Source: JAXHUH01 sp034211175
GTDB lineage: Bacteria; Actinomycetota; Acidimicrobiia; Acidimicrobiales; CAIXPF01
NCBI GenBank assembly: GCA_034211175.1
Contig: JAXHUH010000051.1
Location: 1 to 64,000, forward strand
Direction of reading: 5' to 3'
DNA length: 64,000 nt
Numbering within the stretch: position 1 is the stretch's first letter; each line of letters begins with the position of its first letter. Below the pieces are notes generated by a model. It made no database searches. It saw only the letters and a list, made by a program, of their open reading frames with translations, and was not told where the DNA came from. Positions 24,199 to 33,693 of the stretch are shown here, in pieces. Position numbers and translations under genes: made by a program.

Positions 24199-26148
24199 AT
24201 GGACGGTGTGACCGAACCCGTCGCCGCCGAACCGCCCCTCACCGACGCCGAGCTCGACGAACGGGTCGCGGACCGCCGCACCGAGGCCGCCGCGGCGTTG
24301 GCGGTCCTCTACCCCGGGCGTGGCGAGGAGCTGGCCGACGAGCTGATGCGCCGGGCGTGCGCCGCGGCCCGCGAGCGCCGACCGGCCCTGGTGGCGCTGG
24401 ACCGCGCCCGCCAGCGACGGCCCGACTGGTTCCTCGAGCCCGACCGGGTCGGCTACATCGCCTACGCCGACCGGTTCGGGGGCACGCTGGAGGGGGTCAC
24501 GTCCCGCATCCCGTACCTGCGCGAGCTCGGGGTGAACGTGCTCCACCTCATGTCGGTGCTGCGGGCCCGGGAGGGCGAGAACGACGGCGGCTACGCGATC
24601 GACGACTACCGCGAGCCAGATCCGGCGCTCGGCTCGACCGCCGACCTGCGCCGCCTCGGCGACCACCTGCGCGACCACGGGATCAGCCTGTGCCTCGACC
24701 TGGTGATGAACCACACCAGCGACCACCACGCCTGGGCCATCGCCGCCCGGCAGGGCTCGGCCTACCACCGGCGGCTCTACCGGACCTTCGGCGATCGCAC
24801 CGTGCCCGACGCCTACGAGGCCACGCTGCCCGAGGTGTTCCCCGAGATGGCACCGGGCAACTTCACCCGATGCGAGGAGCTCGGGGCGTGGGTGTGGACG
24901 ACGTTCCGCGAGTTCCAGTGGGACCTCGACTGGTCGAACCCCGACGTCCTGCTCGAGATGGTCGACGTCCTCTGTCACCTCGCCGACCTCGGGGTCGACA
25001 TCGTCCGCCTCGACGCGGTGGCGTTCACGTGGAGGCGCCTGGGGACCAACAGCCAGAACCAGCCCGAGGCCCACCTCATCGCCCAGGTGCTGCGGTCCGT
25101 CGTCGGCGTCGCCGCGCCGGCGACCCTGCTGCTCGCCGAGGCGATCGTCGGCCCGGACGACCTCGTCGGGTACCTCGGGCGCCACGAGCGGGCCCGCCGC
25201 GAGTGCGATCTCGCCTATCACAACCAGCTCATGGTCCAGGGCTGGTCGATGGTGGCGGAGCGCCGGGCCGAGCTGGCGACCGTCGCCCTCCGCCGCCTGC
25301 CGGCGCCGCCGTCGGACACGACCTGGCTCACCTACGTGCGCTGCCACGACGACATCGGCTGGGCGGTGGCCGACGAGGACGCCGCCGCCCTCGGTCTCGA
25401 CGGCCCGCGTCACCGCGAGTTCCTCGCCGCGTTCTACCGGGGCGACTTCCCCGGCTCGTTCGGGCGGGGGACGCCGTTCTCGACCAACGATCGCACCGGC
25501 GACGAGCGCACCTGCGGGATGACCGCGACGCTGTGCGGCATCACCGCCGGCGAGGCCGCCCACGACCCGGCGGCCCGCGACCTCGGCGTCGCCCGACTGC
25601 CGCTGCTCTACGGCCTCGCGTTCGGGTTCGGCGGCATCCCGATGATCTACATGGGCGACGAGCTCGCCCAGGGTGATCTCGACGACGGCGCCGAACGGCA
25701 CCCGGGCCGCCCGGGCCACCCGGCGACGGTGCGCGACACCCGCTGGCTCCATCGCCCGTGGTTCGACGCCCACGCCGCCGCGACCCGCCACGACCCGACC
25801 ACCGTGAGCGGGGCGGTGTGGCACGGGATGCGTCGCCTCGTCGAGGCCCGACGCAACTGCCCGCCGCTGCACGGGTCCGGCACCGTCGAGCTCCTGGCGC
25901 CGGGCCACCCGTCGGTGCTCGCCTGGCGCCGGGTCCACGAGCGGTTCGGCACCGTCGTCGGCCTGGCGAACGCGTCCGAGCTCGGGGTCGACGTCGACCG
26001 GGCGCTCGTCGACGAGCTCGGCCCCGGCACGGTCGACCTCCTCGATCCGGACGCCGGCCCCGACCCCGACGGGCTGGCCTACGTGCCACCGCTGCGCGTT
26101 CGGTGGTTGACCGCGGACCGCTGCTTCCGGGCCGTGCCGGTGCCGTGA
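24199..26148 (+). CDS. Amylosucrase-like glycoside hydrolase family 13 enzyme
   Basis: 649 residues, the typical amylosucrase (GH13_4) length and order: helical N-terminal domain, then DRVGYIAYADRFGGTLEGV, VLHLMSVLRAREGENDGGYA, CLDLVMNHTSDHHAWA, DIVRLDAVAFTW with the nucleophile Asp, LLLAEAIVGPDDLV with the acid/base Glu, and VRCHDDIGW with the transition-state Asp; then FGFGGIPMIYMGDELA. Amylosucrase transfers glucose from sucrose to glycogen-like glucan, releasing fructose; sucrose hydrolysis and isomerisation are side reactions. No secretion signal, so cytoplasmic. Start ATG 24199. The stop overlaps the start of the next gene by GTGA, so the two are translationally coupled. Confidence 0.9.
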   Translation: MDGVTEPVAAEPPLTDAELDERVADRRTEAAAALAVLYPGRGEELADELMRRACAAARERRPALVALDRARQRRPDWFLEPDRVGYIAYADRFGGTLEGVTSRIPYLRELGVNVLHLMSVLRAREGENDGGYAIDDYREPDPALGSTADLRRLGDHLRDHGISLCLDLVMNHTSDHHAWAIAARQGSAYHRRLYRTFGDRTVPDAYEATLPEVFPEMAPGNFTRCEELGAWVWTTFREFQWDLDWSNPDVLLEMVDVLCHLADLGVDIVRLDAVAFTWRRLGTNSQNQPEAHLIAQVLRSVVGVAAPATLLLAEAIVGPDDLVGYLGRHERARRECDLAYHNQLMVQGWSMVAERRAELATVALRRLPAPPSDTTWLTYVRCHDDIGWAVADEDAAALGLDGPRHREFLAAFYRGDFPGSFGRGTPFSTNDRTGDERTCGMTATLCGITAGEAAHDPAARDLGVARLPLLYGLAFGFGGIPMIYMGDELAQGDLDDGAERHPGRPGHPATVRDTRWLHRPWFDAHAAATRHDPTTVSGAVWHGMRRLVEARRNCPPLHGSGTVELLAPGHPSVLAWRRVHERFGTVVGLANASELGVDVDRALVDELGPGTVDLLDPDAGPDPDGLAYVPPLRVRWLTADRCFRAVPVP

Positions 26149-27650
26149 ACGACCCACCGCCCGGCGATGGCGTCGCCCCGTCGGCGCGCGGCGCTCGTCC
26201 CGCCCCGGTGGTGCGGCTCGCGGACCCGTGCCTCGTGGTGCTCGTCGGCGCGTCCGGCGCCGGGAAGTCGACGTGGGCGATCGAGCAGTTCGGCCGGTGG
26301 CGGGTCGTCGCGACCGACGACCTGCGGGCCGTCGTCGGGCTCGCCGAGCACGACCAGCGGGCGTCGAAGGACGCGTTCGACCTCCAGGAGCGCATCGCCG
26401 ACGCCCGGTTGCGGCGGGGGTTCACGACGGTGCTCGACTCGACCGGCCTCGAGCGGGCGAGGCGCCGCCGGTGGGTCGATCTCGCCCGACGGCGCGGCGT
26501 GCCGGTCCACGCCGTCGTGTTCGACGTCGACGCCAAGGTCGTGCGGGCCCGCAACCGGGACCGCCAGCGTTCGGTGCCGGCCGACGTGCTCCGGGCGCAG
26601 CTGCGCTCGTTGCCCGCTGCGGTCGGGTCGTTGACCGACGAGGGGTTCGACGCGATCTGGTCGCCCGGCGACGTCGAGCTCGTCCCACCCCGGTTCCTCG
26701 ACGCGCCCACGGCCGCCATCCGCCAGAGGGAGATGCCGATGCCGTTGTCGTTCGGCCTGCAGATCGGCCGGTTCGCCTGGCCGGGCGGTGCCGCCGAGCT
26801 GGCGCCCCGGCTCGCCGAGCTGGCCCGGGCCGCGGAGGACGCCGGGTTCGACAGCATCTGGCTCATGGACCACCTCCTGCAGATCCCCCAGATCGGCCGG
26901 GAGTGGGAGGACCTGCCCGAGAGCTGGACCACCCTCGGATACCTCGCCGCGGTGACCCGCACCGCCCGTCTGGGCACCCTCGTGACCAACGTCGGGCTCC
27001 GCAACCCGGCCCACCTCGCCAAGATCGTCGCCACGCTCGACGCGCTCTCGGGCGGCCGGGCGTGGTGCGGGCTCGGCGCTGGCTGGTTCGAGCGCGAGCA
27101 CGAGCTGTACGGCTACGGCGCCGACCACCTGGACACCCGCTTCGCCCGCCTGGAGGACGCCCTCCGTCTGCTCCCGCTGCTGTGGGGCAAGGGCTCGCCG
27201 CCGTTCGAGGGCAGGACGATCTCGACCCCGGCGGCCACGTGCTACCCGCGGCCGTTGCAGGAGCGGATCCCGATCCTGGTCGGCGGCGGGGGAGAGGAGC
27301 GCACGCTCCGCCTGGTCGCCGAGCACGCGGACGGCACCAACCTGTTCGGCGAGCCCGCCGACGTCGCCGCGAAGCTCGCCGTGCTGGCGCGCCACTGCGA
27401 CGCCATCGGCCGGGACCCGGCCTCGATCACCGTGACCCACTTCGGTGAGGCCGCGGTCCTGTCGGCGGGGGCCGAGCGGGCCGTCGACGGCTCCGAGGGC
27501 CACGCCGCCACCGTCGAGGAGCACGTCGGCCGGTTCCGGGCGTTCGCCGAGGCCGGGGTCACCCACGCGATCGTGGCCCTGCCCGCCGACGGCACCCCGG
27601 CCGCCGTTCGGGCCTTCGCACCCGTCGTGCGGGCGTTCGCGACGTCCTGA
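26145..27650 (+). CDS. Fusion: P-loop kinase domain + F420-dependent LLM-class oxidoreductase
   Basis: 501 residues read from GTG 26145, which overlaps the amylosucrase stop (GTGA). Residues ~25-190 are a polynucleotide-kinase/zeta-like AAA fold: VLVGASGAGKSTWAIEQF (Walker A), VVATDDLRAVV, VLDSTGLERARRRRW and RARNRDRQRSVPADVL. From about residue 197 a complete luciferase-like monooxygenase-superfamily enzyme follows: LSFGLQIGRFAWPGG, DSIWLMDHLLQIP, GTLVTNVGLRNPAHLAKI, WCGLGAGWFEREHELYGYG and ILVGGGGEERTL, characteristic of the F420-dependent actinobacterial class. Inside the linker an AGAGGGAG motif sits six bases before ATG 26739, so the oxidoreductase could also be made alone. Whether both products exist is unknown. 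Confidence 0.82.
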   Translation: MNDPPPGDGVAPSARGARPAPVVRLADPCLVVLVGASGAGKSTWAIEQFGRWRVVATDDLRAVVGLAEHDQRASKDAFDLQERIADARLRRGFTTVLDSTGLERARRRRWVDLARRRGVPVHAVVFDVDAKVVRARNRDRQRSVPADVLRAQLRSLPAAVGSLTDEGFDAIWSPGDVELVPPRFLDAPTAAIRQREMPMPLSFGLQIGRFAWPGGAAELAPRLAELARAAEDAGFDSIWLMDHLLQIPQIGREWEDLPESWTTLGYLAAVTRTARLGTLVTNVGLRNPAHLAKIVATLDALSGGRAWCGLGAGWFEREHELYGYGADHLDTRFARLEDALRLLPLLWGKGSPPFEGRTISTPAATCYPRPLQERIPILVGGGGEERTLRLVAEHADGTNLFGEPADVAAKLAVLARHCDAIGRDPASITVTHFGEAAVLSAGAERAVDGSEGHAATVEEHVGRFRAFAEAGVTHAIVALPADGTPAAVRAFAPVVRAFATS

Positions 27651-27849
27651 CCCGCGGGCCCCTGGTCGCCCGGGAGCGCTCGCCGCGGTCCGGCCGCCGC
27701 GGCGGTCGGACCCGGCCCGCCGCCGACCCACCGGCGGTTATCGGCGTTCCCGGCGAGAGTCGGTACCCTGTCGGGGGCGCGGGTGCTCACGACGGGGTGA
27801 GCCTGTGGTCGCCATCCCGGGGCTGCAGCACGGAACGAAGGGGCTTCGG

Positions 27850-28365
27850 GTGGGAACGTACCTCGATCGGCTGCGACCGAAGGTCGGCGCCGACCTGGAA
27901 CCCGGCGAGATCCTCGAGGTCGCCTGCCGCGTCCTGCCACTGAGCGCGCCCCAGGACCACGGGGTCGTCGCCACCGTCGTGGGCGGTGCACGCCACGCCA
28001 TCGCGAGCTCGCGCCTGGCCGGGCCGCTGTCGGCGCTGTCGGCGGCGCCGTTCGTCGTCCGCCCCGCCGTGACCGTCGGCGTGTCCGACCGCCATCTGCT
28101 GATCTGGCGGACCGGCCAGGTCACGGGCAACCCGAAGACGCTGATGTCGAAGACGGCACGGGAGTTCGTGTCGGGGGCGTCGTGGCTGCGCCGCTGCCAG
28201 GGCGGGCGGGCCACCGGCCAGCTGACGGTGTCACTGACCGACGGCAGCTCGATGAGCTTCGGCGTTCATCGGCGACAGCAGGCCGACGGCGCCCGCATCG
28301 CCGCCACGATCAACACCCGTCCCCGGCCCCGTCCCAGGGCGACGCTCATCCGCCGCACGAGCTGA
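27850..28365 (+). CDS. Hypothetical protein with PH-like beta fold
   Basis: About 171 residues from GTG 27850 (VGTYLDRLRPKVG), preceded by GAAGGGG; GTG 27805 would add 15 residues. The pattern is mostly beta: EILEVACRVLPLSA, TVVGGARHAIASS, VTVGVSDRHLLIWRTG, WLRRCQGGRATGQLTVSLTDGSSMSFGV, followed by a basic tail. The layout (strand pairs with a lone C-terminal helix and GVSDRHLLIW) resembles bacterial PH-like domains. No catalytic motif. Convergent with an HNH nuclease gene through a hairpin at 28375. Confidence 0.6.
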   Translation: MGTYLDRLRPKVGADLEPGEILEVACRVLPLSAPQDHGVVATVVGGARHAIASSRLAGPLSALSAAPFVVRPAVTVGVSDRHLLIWRTGQVTGNPKTLMSKTAREFVSGASWLRRCQGGRATGQLTVSLTDGSSMSFGVHRRQQADGARIAATINTRPRPRPRATLIRRTS

Positions 28366-28374
28366 ACCGGCGTG

Positions 28375-28399
28375 CCGGCGGGCCCGTCGGGCCCGCCGG
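28375..28399. terminator. Hairpin between convergent genes
   Basis: A 10-bp stem (28375-28384 with 28390-28399) and 5-base loop lie between the converging genes ending at 28365 (+) and 28404 (-), suited to terminate either transcript. Confidence 0.6.
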
Positions 28400-28403
28400 T
28401 TCG

Positions 28404-29093
28404 TCAGCAGGCGACCGCGTCGCCGACCCCGGCCGCCGGCACCACCGTGGCGATCGGGGCGGTCGTGACCGCATCGGTGACACCCGCCGCGGGCCGGGCC
28501 GGCGCGTCGACCAAGCGCCGCAGCCCGTCCCACTCGTCGACGAGCGGCGCCGACGAGCGCGGGTCGTGGAGACCGAGGTCCTCGAAGTTCCGTCCCGAAC
28601 GGGCCGCCTGGCACAGCCAGCACGACGTCACGAGGTTGTCGAGGTTGGTGGTCCCGCCACGCCGCGGCGGGACGACGAGGTCGTACACGGCGGTGCTGAT
28701 CAGCACCGACGAGTGGCGTCCCGGTGGGTTGCGGGCCCAGCGCACCGCGTCCGGGTACTCGCGTCGCAGCCGGTCGCCGACGTCGCGGTCGACGACCTTC
28801 GAACCGCAGTACCGGCACCGCCAGCCATCGCGCTGGTGGAGCGCCACCCGGTGGATGTTCGCGAGCGGGCGGCGCATCTTCGGCGCCAACCCGGCGGGCG
28901 CGAGCCGGTGGAGCTCGTCGGCCACGTGTTTCGCCCGCTCGTAGTGGTCCAGCAGGATCGGGAGATCGGCGACGCGGATGAGCCGATCCGCCTCGGTCCG
29001 ATCACCCGCCAGGTGGAAGCTGACCGCCATCTCGAGCAGGAGGATCGCCGCCTCGACCTCAGGGATGGGGGTCATGAGACATGCCCGCATCAT
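28404..29093 (-). CDS. HNH endonuclease
   Basis: About 229 residues. The HNH/treble-clef core is CRYCGSKVV ... VYDLVVPPRRGGTTNLDNLVTSCWLCQAARSGR: a first Cys pair, the Asp/His-like catalytic strand, the central Asn of NLDNLV, and a second Cys pair. The N-terminal part is helical (LLLEMAVSFHLAGDRTEADRLI, ILLDHYERAKHVADELHRL), and a 60-residue Val/Ala/Thr-rich tail follows. The usual first catalytic His is not obvious (VYDLVVP), so nuclease activity should be tested. Start uncertain: ATG 29093, 29090 or 29075; none has a strong ribosome binding site. No restriction or phage genes adjoin it. Confidence 0.75.
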   Translation of the reverse strand: MMRACLMTPIPEVEAAILLLEMAVSFHLAGDRTEADRLIRVADLPILLDHYERAKHVADELHRLAPAGLAPKMRRPLANIHRVALHQRDGWRCRYCGSKVVDRDVGDRLRREYPDAVRWARNPPGRHSSVLISTAVYDLVVPPRRGGTTNLDNLVTSCWLCQAARSGRNFEDLGLHDPRSSAPLVDEWDGLRRLVDAPARPAAGVTDAVTTAPIATVVPAAGVGDAVAC

Positions 29094-29441
29094 CACGTGA
29101 CCGACGCTACGAGCCAAACCGCCGGTTGCGACACGTTGTCGGCCACCTTCTCGGCCCGATCCTCATGGTGCATTTCGTCGCTTCCGCCATGCCCTGGACA
29201 ACGCACGCCGCGGCCGCTCATTTCGCCAACCGGTACAAGGTCCCCGGCCCGCGAACGTTGCCCTGGTGGGGATGTCGGGCCGGAGACGCTCAGGGAAGGT
29301 GACGCGCATTCGTGGTGTCACCTCGACCAGTAGCCGCGGTGGCCGGCGCTGTTGAGCCCCCGTGAAGCAGCGTGAAGCAGCCCAAAGGGCCCGCGAACGT
29401 ATCGTCGTCAGGATCCTATGGATCCTCATCCCGACGGCGGC
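29094..29441. other. Intergenic region without a gene
   Basis: About 350 bases, somewhat less G/C-rich than the surroundings, with no convincing coding sequence. It holds a 10-bp tandem repeat CGTGAAGCAG (29361-29370, 29371-29380) and a perfect 7-bp inverted repeat AGGATCC-TAT-GGATCCT at 29410-29426, sixteen bases beyond the chemoreceptor stop codon, which may serve as its terminator. Confidence 0.6.
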
Positions 29442-31553
29442 TCAGCCGACGAGCCGGCCGGTCGACCCCAGCATCTCGATGTGGTCCGCAATCTCGCGGT
29501 GGACACCGGCCTCGAGCGGGTCGAACTCGAGCCCGAGGTCGTCGCGGGCCTCACCCCGGACGTGGGCGACGTGGGCGGCGATGCGGCGTGCACCCGACGC
29601 GAGGGGGAGCTCCACCGTCACCTCGGCGCCCTCGTCGGCGCCGATCGCTCCGCTCGTGCGCGCCCGGAGCCCGCCCTCGCTGATGTCGACGAGGTTGATC
29701 GTGTGCTCCCGGCCGTGGTGGTGCAGCGTCGCCGCTCCCGACGTCAGGTACCGCTCGTGTCGGCGTCGCTCGAGCTTGTCGGTGAGCCCGCCCATCGAGC
29801 GGATCCGGTCGAGCGCACCGCTGATGCACTGCTCGAGATCGCCGACCACGTTGCGCTGCTCGGAGGCGATGTAGCGAAGGGTCTCGGTGGCCGCGTCGAG
29901 CTCGCCGATCCCGGTCGACACCTCGGCGATCGCGGCCGAGACCGCGGACGTGTCCTGCTCGAGGGTGGCGACGGTCGTCGTGATCTCCTCCGTGGACTGC
30001 CCGGTGGACGTGGCCAGGTCCTTGACCTCGTCGGCGACGACGCCGAAGCCGCGACCGGCTTCGCCCGCCCGGGCCGCTTCGATCGTGGCGTTGAGGGCGA
30101 GGAGCTTGGACTGCTCGGCGATCCCCGCGATCAGCTTGGTGATGCCGGCGACGCGGCGCAGGCTCTCGATGAGCGTCGCGACGAGCGCATCGGTCGACTG
30201 CGCCTGCTCGACGACGGTCTTGGTGACCCGCTCGGCCAGGGCGACCTGCTGGTCGATGTTGCCGGCGGCCTCCCGCATCGCCTCGACCTGGCCGACGACC
30301 TCGCTGAGCTCGGCCATGACGGTGCTCGACGTGTCGGTAACGATCGCCTGGGCGCGGGTGCGGACTTGCTTCTCGGCCTCCTTCTGGTGGGCGAAGTTCG
30401 CCTCGAGCTGGCGTTCCCGCTCCTGCTGGGCGAGATCGAGCTCGACCGCCGAGGTGATCAGCTGGGCGCGGGCGGTGGCGATGGCCTGGCCGATCTCGCC
30501 GAACTCGTCCTTGCGCGACGACAGCGGTCGGTCCTCGAGGTCTCCGGCCGCGATCGCACGGACCGACCCGAGCACCTGGGTGACGTCGAGGCGTGTTCGC
30601 CACCACACGGCGGCGGCGATCCACATCGCCACGACCAGGCCGACGACGATGATGACCAGGGCGATGAGCCGGTCGCCGGCCATGCCGTCGATCCTGGCGT
30701 CGAGGAGCGACATCATCGCGTCGGCGGCGTCGGGCGTGGCCCCGGTGACGGCGTCGGCGACCGGGGCGGCGTCGACCGCCGATGGGTCGGCCAGCTCGGC
30801 GGTGAGCGTCTCGGCCTGGGCCTCGGCCGCGTCGGCGGCGGTGAGGAGCCCGGCGAGCAGCACGTCGAGACCGGCCATCGACGTGGTGCCGAGCGACGTC
30901 TCGACCCCGGCGCGCAGACCGTCGGCCGCGCCCGTCAGGCGGCCGGCCTCGATGGCGTGCTCGGCGATGAGCTCGTCGGTGCCCACGTCGGTCGGAGGCG
31001 CCGCGGCCCGGGCGGCGGCGACGAGGGCCGACGGCAGCCGGTTGACCAGGGCATCCATGACGTAGAACGAGTCGAGGTCGGGGTCGAGGATCAGGTTCGA
31101 GACGTCACCGGCGGTGGTCACGAACCCGGCGAGCGTCCGGGCCGCCTCGAGGCGCGCGGTCGGGTCGTCGAGCTCCGCGGTCGCCGCTTCGACCTCGGCG
31201 AGCGGGTCGTCGAGCTCGAGGCCGGAGGCGGCCACCGCGTCGCGCAGCTCGGCGAGGTCGGGGTCGGCGCCGCCGACGACGTCGGACATGACGAAGAGCG
31301 CGGGTCGGACGACGTCGATGCCGTCTCGTTCCTTGTCCGAGAACGCGATCTGGCCGTTGACCGAGGAGACGTAGGACCAGCCCGCGGCGGCGAGCGGGAC
31401 GAGGAGCACGCCGATGAGCACGAGGAGGCGGGCGCTCGTGCGCAGCCGGTCGACGAGCGCGAGCGCGGGGAGCAGGACGACCGGCGGCGATGGTTCGCCG
31501 GTCGGGATGTTGAGCGTGCGCTCGGAAGCTGTAGCCGGTGCTGCGGCGCCCAA
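29442..31553 (-). CDS. Methyl-accepting chemotaxis-type receptor with C-terminal PilZ domain
   Basis: About 703 residues. TM1 is ARLLVLIGVLLVPLAAAG, followed by a ~250-residue extracytoplasmic helical sensor, TM2 LIALVIIVVGLVVAMWIA, a HAMP region (VRAIAAGDLEDRPLSSRKDEFGEIGQAI), a long methyl-accepting coiled coil whose hairpin tip reads LIAGIAEQSKLLALNATIEAARAGEAGRGFGVVADEVKDLA, and a PilZ domain at the end with RRHER (RxxxR) and DISEGGLRA (DxSxxG), both intact for cyclic-di-GMP binding. This links receptor signalling to the second messenger. The start is probably TTG 31553 (GGGAGGA five bases before); GTG 31574 is an alternative. No CheA/CheW nearby. It stands divergent to the metallophosphoesterase. 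Confidence 0.88.
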   Translation of the reverse strand: MGAAAPATASERTLNIPTGEPSPPVVLLPALALVDRLRTSARLLVLIGVLLVPLAAAGWSYVSSVNGQIAFSDKERDGIDVVRPALFVMSDVVGGADPDLAELRDAVAASGLELDDPLAEVEAATAELDDPTARLEAARTLAGFVTTAGDVSNLILDPDLDSFYVMDALVNRLPSALVAAARAAAPPTDVGTDELIAEHAIEAGRLTGAADGLRAGVETSLGTTSMAGLDVLLAGLLTAADAAEAQAETLTAELADPSAVDAAPVADAVTGATPDAADAMMSLLDARIDGMAGDRLIALVIIVVGLVVAMWIAAAVWWRTRLDVTQVLGSVRAIAAGDLEDRPLSSRKDEFGEIGQAIATARAQLITSAVELDLAQQERERQLEANFAHQKEAEKQVRTRAQAIVTDTSSTVMAELSEVVGQVEAMREAAGNIDQQVALAERVTKTVVEQAQSTDALVATLIESLRRVAGITKLIAGIAEQSKLLALNATIEAARAGEAGRGFGVVADEVKDLATSTGQSTEEITTTVATLEQDTSAVSAAIAEVSTGIGELDAATETLRYIASEQRNVVGDLEQCISGALDRIRSMGGLTDKLERRRHERYLTSGAATLHHHGREHTINLVDISEGGLRARTSGAIGADEGAEVTVELPLASGARRIAAHVAHVRGEARDDLGLEFDPLEAGVHREIADHIEMLGSTGRLVG

Positions 31554-31769
31554 CGGTTCCTCCCGGAGAAGCACGGACCCCGTGGCTGTCGGAACGGATG
31601 AGCCGTGCCTGAGCCCATTTCCCCCGGGATGACGACGTATGGCGTTCGAGCGTCGGCGTTTCGACCCGGTCGCTAACGTCGTACCGATGGTCACCACCGC
31701 CCACGATGGGCGCACGCCCGTGGGGACGGGGCCGACTCGACGCGGTGGGCACGCGAGGAGCGAGCCGGC

Positions 31770-33537
31770 GTGACGGACCGGGCGACGCTGGCGAGCGATC
31801 CGTACCTCCAGCGCCCGACCGACGACGCGGTCGTCGTCGCCTGGCTGACCTCGTGGGAGCCGGCGGTGAGCGCGGTGCTCGTCGGCCGCGGGGTCGACGA
31901 TCTCGACCCGGGCCGGGTCGCGTCGCTGGTGCACCCGACGCCCGCCCCGATCGCCGACGACGCGGGAGCGGGCGTCGACGTCGTGCCGGCCCCGGCGCGG
32001 CCGCTGAGCCGCACCCGCGAGGACCCGTCGTCGCGCGCCCGGGGAGCCACGTACGGCGCGGTCACACCGCGGTCGGTCTGGCGCAGCGCTGCCACCGTCC
32101 GGGGCCTCGAGCCCGGTCGCCGCGTCGCCTACCGGGTGGCCAGCGTGGCGCCCGACGGGGCGGTGGCGCTCAGCCGCCGGTTCGCGCTCGGTCCCGCGGC
32201 CCCGCCGGGCGACGCGCAGCGCATCCTGTTGACCTCGGACCACCAGCTCGAGGACATGACGGTGGCCAACCTGGAGTTGGCGGCACGGACCGTCGGACGC
32301 TACGACGCCGTGTTCCACGCCGGTGACCTGGTGAACGTGGCCGATCGGGCATCGGAGTGGTTGGACGACGAGCGGGGTTGCGCCTTCTTCCCGGCGCTGC
32401 AGGGGCGAGCCGCCCACGAGCTGACCGTCGGCGGGGTCACGACGAGGTGGCGGGGCGGCGAGATCATCCAGCACGCGCCGCTGCTGTGCGCCATCGGCAA
32501 CCACGACGTCATGGGCCGCCACGGCGTCGGCGACCTGGACGCCGAGCTCGCGTCGCCGGTGCCGGCCGACGTCGCCGCCCGGGCGTTCGACCGGGTCGCC
32601 GATCGGGTGAGCCCCGATCGCGACCCGGTGGTGCGGGCCGAGTGGATCGAAGCGAGGTCGTGGAACACGGCCACCTACGAGGAGCTGTTCACGCTCCCGA
32701 CGTCGCGGCCGGGTGGGATGCGCTACTACGCCACGACGCTCGGCGACGTGCGGCTGATCACGCTGTTCGCCACCCGGGCGTGGCGGCCGGCCGCCGTCGA
32801 CGTCGACGCCGCCGGCGCGTACCGGGAGGCGTCCGAGGCGGGTGCCGACCCGCTCGACCACGGCCACGGCCGGTTCATCTACGAGTCACTCGCTCCTGGG
32901 AGCGCACAGCTCGACTGGCTTGCCGGGGAGCTGGCCGACCCGGCGTTCGGGGCGGCCCGGTTCCGGGTCGTGATGTTGCACCACGGCGTCCACACGCTCG
33001 GCGAGAACGCGATCCCGCCGTTCACCGACCCCGTGCGGGTGGCCGGCAGCGCGGCGCCGGGCGGCGAGTCGTTCCTGCGCTACGAGTACCCGATCGGCTC
33101 CGACCAGCTCGTGAACCACGTGGCGCCGTTGCTCGAGGACGCCGGCGTCGACCTGGTCCTCAACGGCCACAGCCACCTGTGGTGCCGCTTCGAGCGCAAC
33201 GGCACGCACTACCTGGAGACGTCGAACGTCGGGAACTCCTACGGCGCCTACCACGCGTTGTCGGGCGAGCGCCGGGTCGTGCCCCCGTCGCCGCCGTGGC
33301 CCGCCGGTGAACCACGTGGCGGTCGGCGACCCCGGCGGTCTGGAGCCGATCGTGCCGACCGTCGCCCCGCTCCGCTCGCCGGACGGAACGCCGATGCCCT
33401 ACCTGGCCAGCAACACGATGACCGCGTTCTCCGTGCTCGACACCGGTGCCGGCGAGGTCGTCTCCTACCGGGCCGACCTGTCGGTACCCGACCCCGAGGT
33501 GATCGTCTTCGACCGCTTCCCCCTCGGCCGCCCCTGA
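31770..33537 (+). CDS. Metallophosphoesterase (purple acid phosphatase-like), frameshifted near 3' end
   Basis: A calcineurin-like phosphatase after an N-terminal Fn3-like domain (about residues 1-145 ending VALSRRFALG). Metal-site motifs: ILLTSDHQLED, VFHAGDLVN, CAIGNHDVMGRHG, VVMLHHGVHT and LVLNGHSHLW, so all five blocks are intact. Frame 1 runs from GTG 31770 to about 33305 (PPSPPWPAG), then becomes arginine-rich noise up to 33950. The natural C-terminus is in the +1 frame, starting NHVAVGDPGGLEPIVP and ending at 33537 with FDRFPLGRP. Removing one G at 33306/33307 rejoins them as WPAVNHVAVGDP. Sequencing error or pseudogene cannot be distinguished. No signal peptide is visible. Confidence 0.8.
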
Positions 33538-33693
33538 CCCCGACCCCCCCGAACCGGCTCCGCGATCCGAACTGGCGACCACAGCGGCGCGGACGCGGTC
33601 GTGGTGGTAGCCAGAACCGGAGGGCTGACCGAACTGGGTGCCGCCCGCGCCCCGTGGTGACCGCGGCGGCCGGAACGGGCAGGGTGCGGCGGG

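Noticed and set aside
28404..29093. Restriction-modification system around the HNH nuclease
   Set aside because: No DNA methyltransferase or specificity gene is adjacent; the methyltransferase at 43 kb is a small-molecule-type class I enzyme far away.
31554..32867. N-terminal extension of the chemoreceptor reading frame
   Set aside because: The extra ~440 residues are antisense to the metallophosphoesterase and Arg/Gly/Asp-rich without domains; a ribosome binding site marks TTG 31553 instead.
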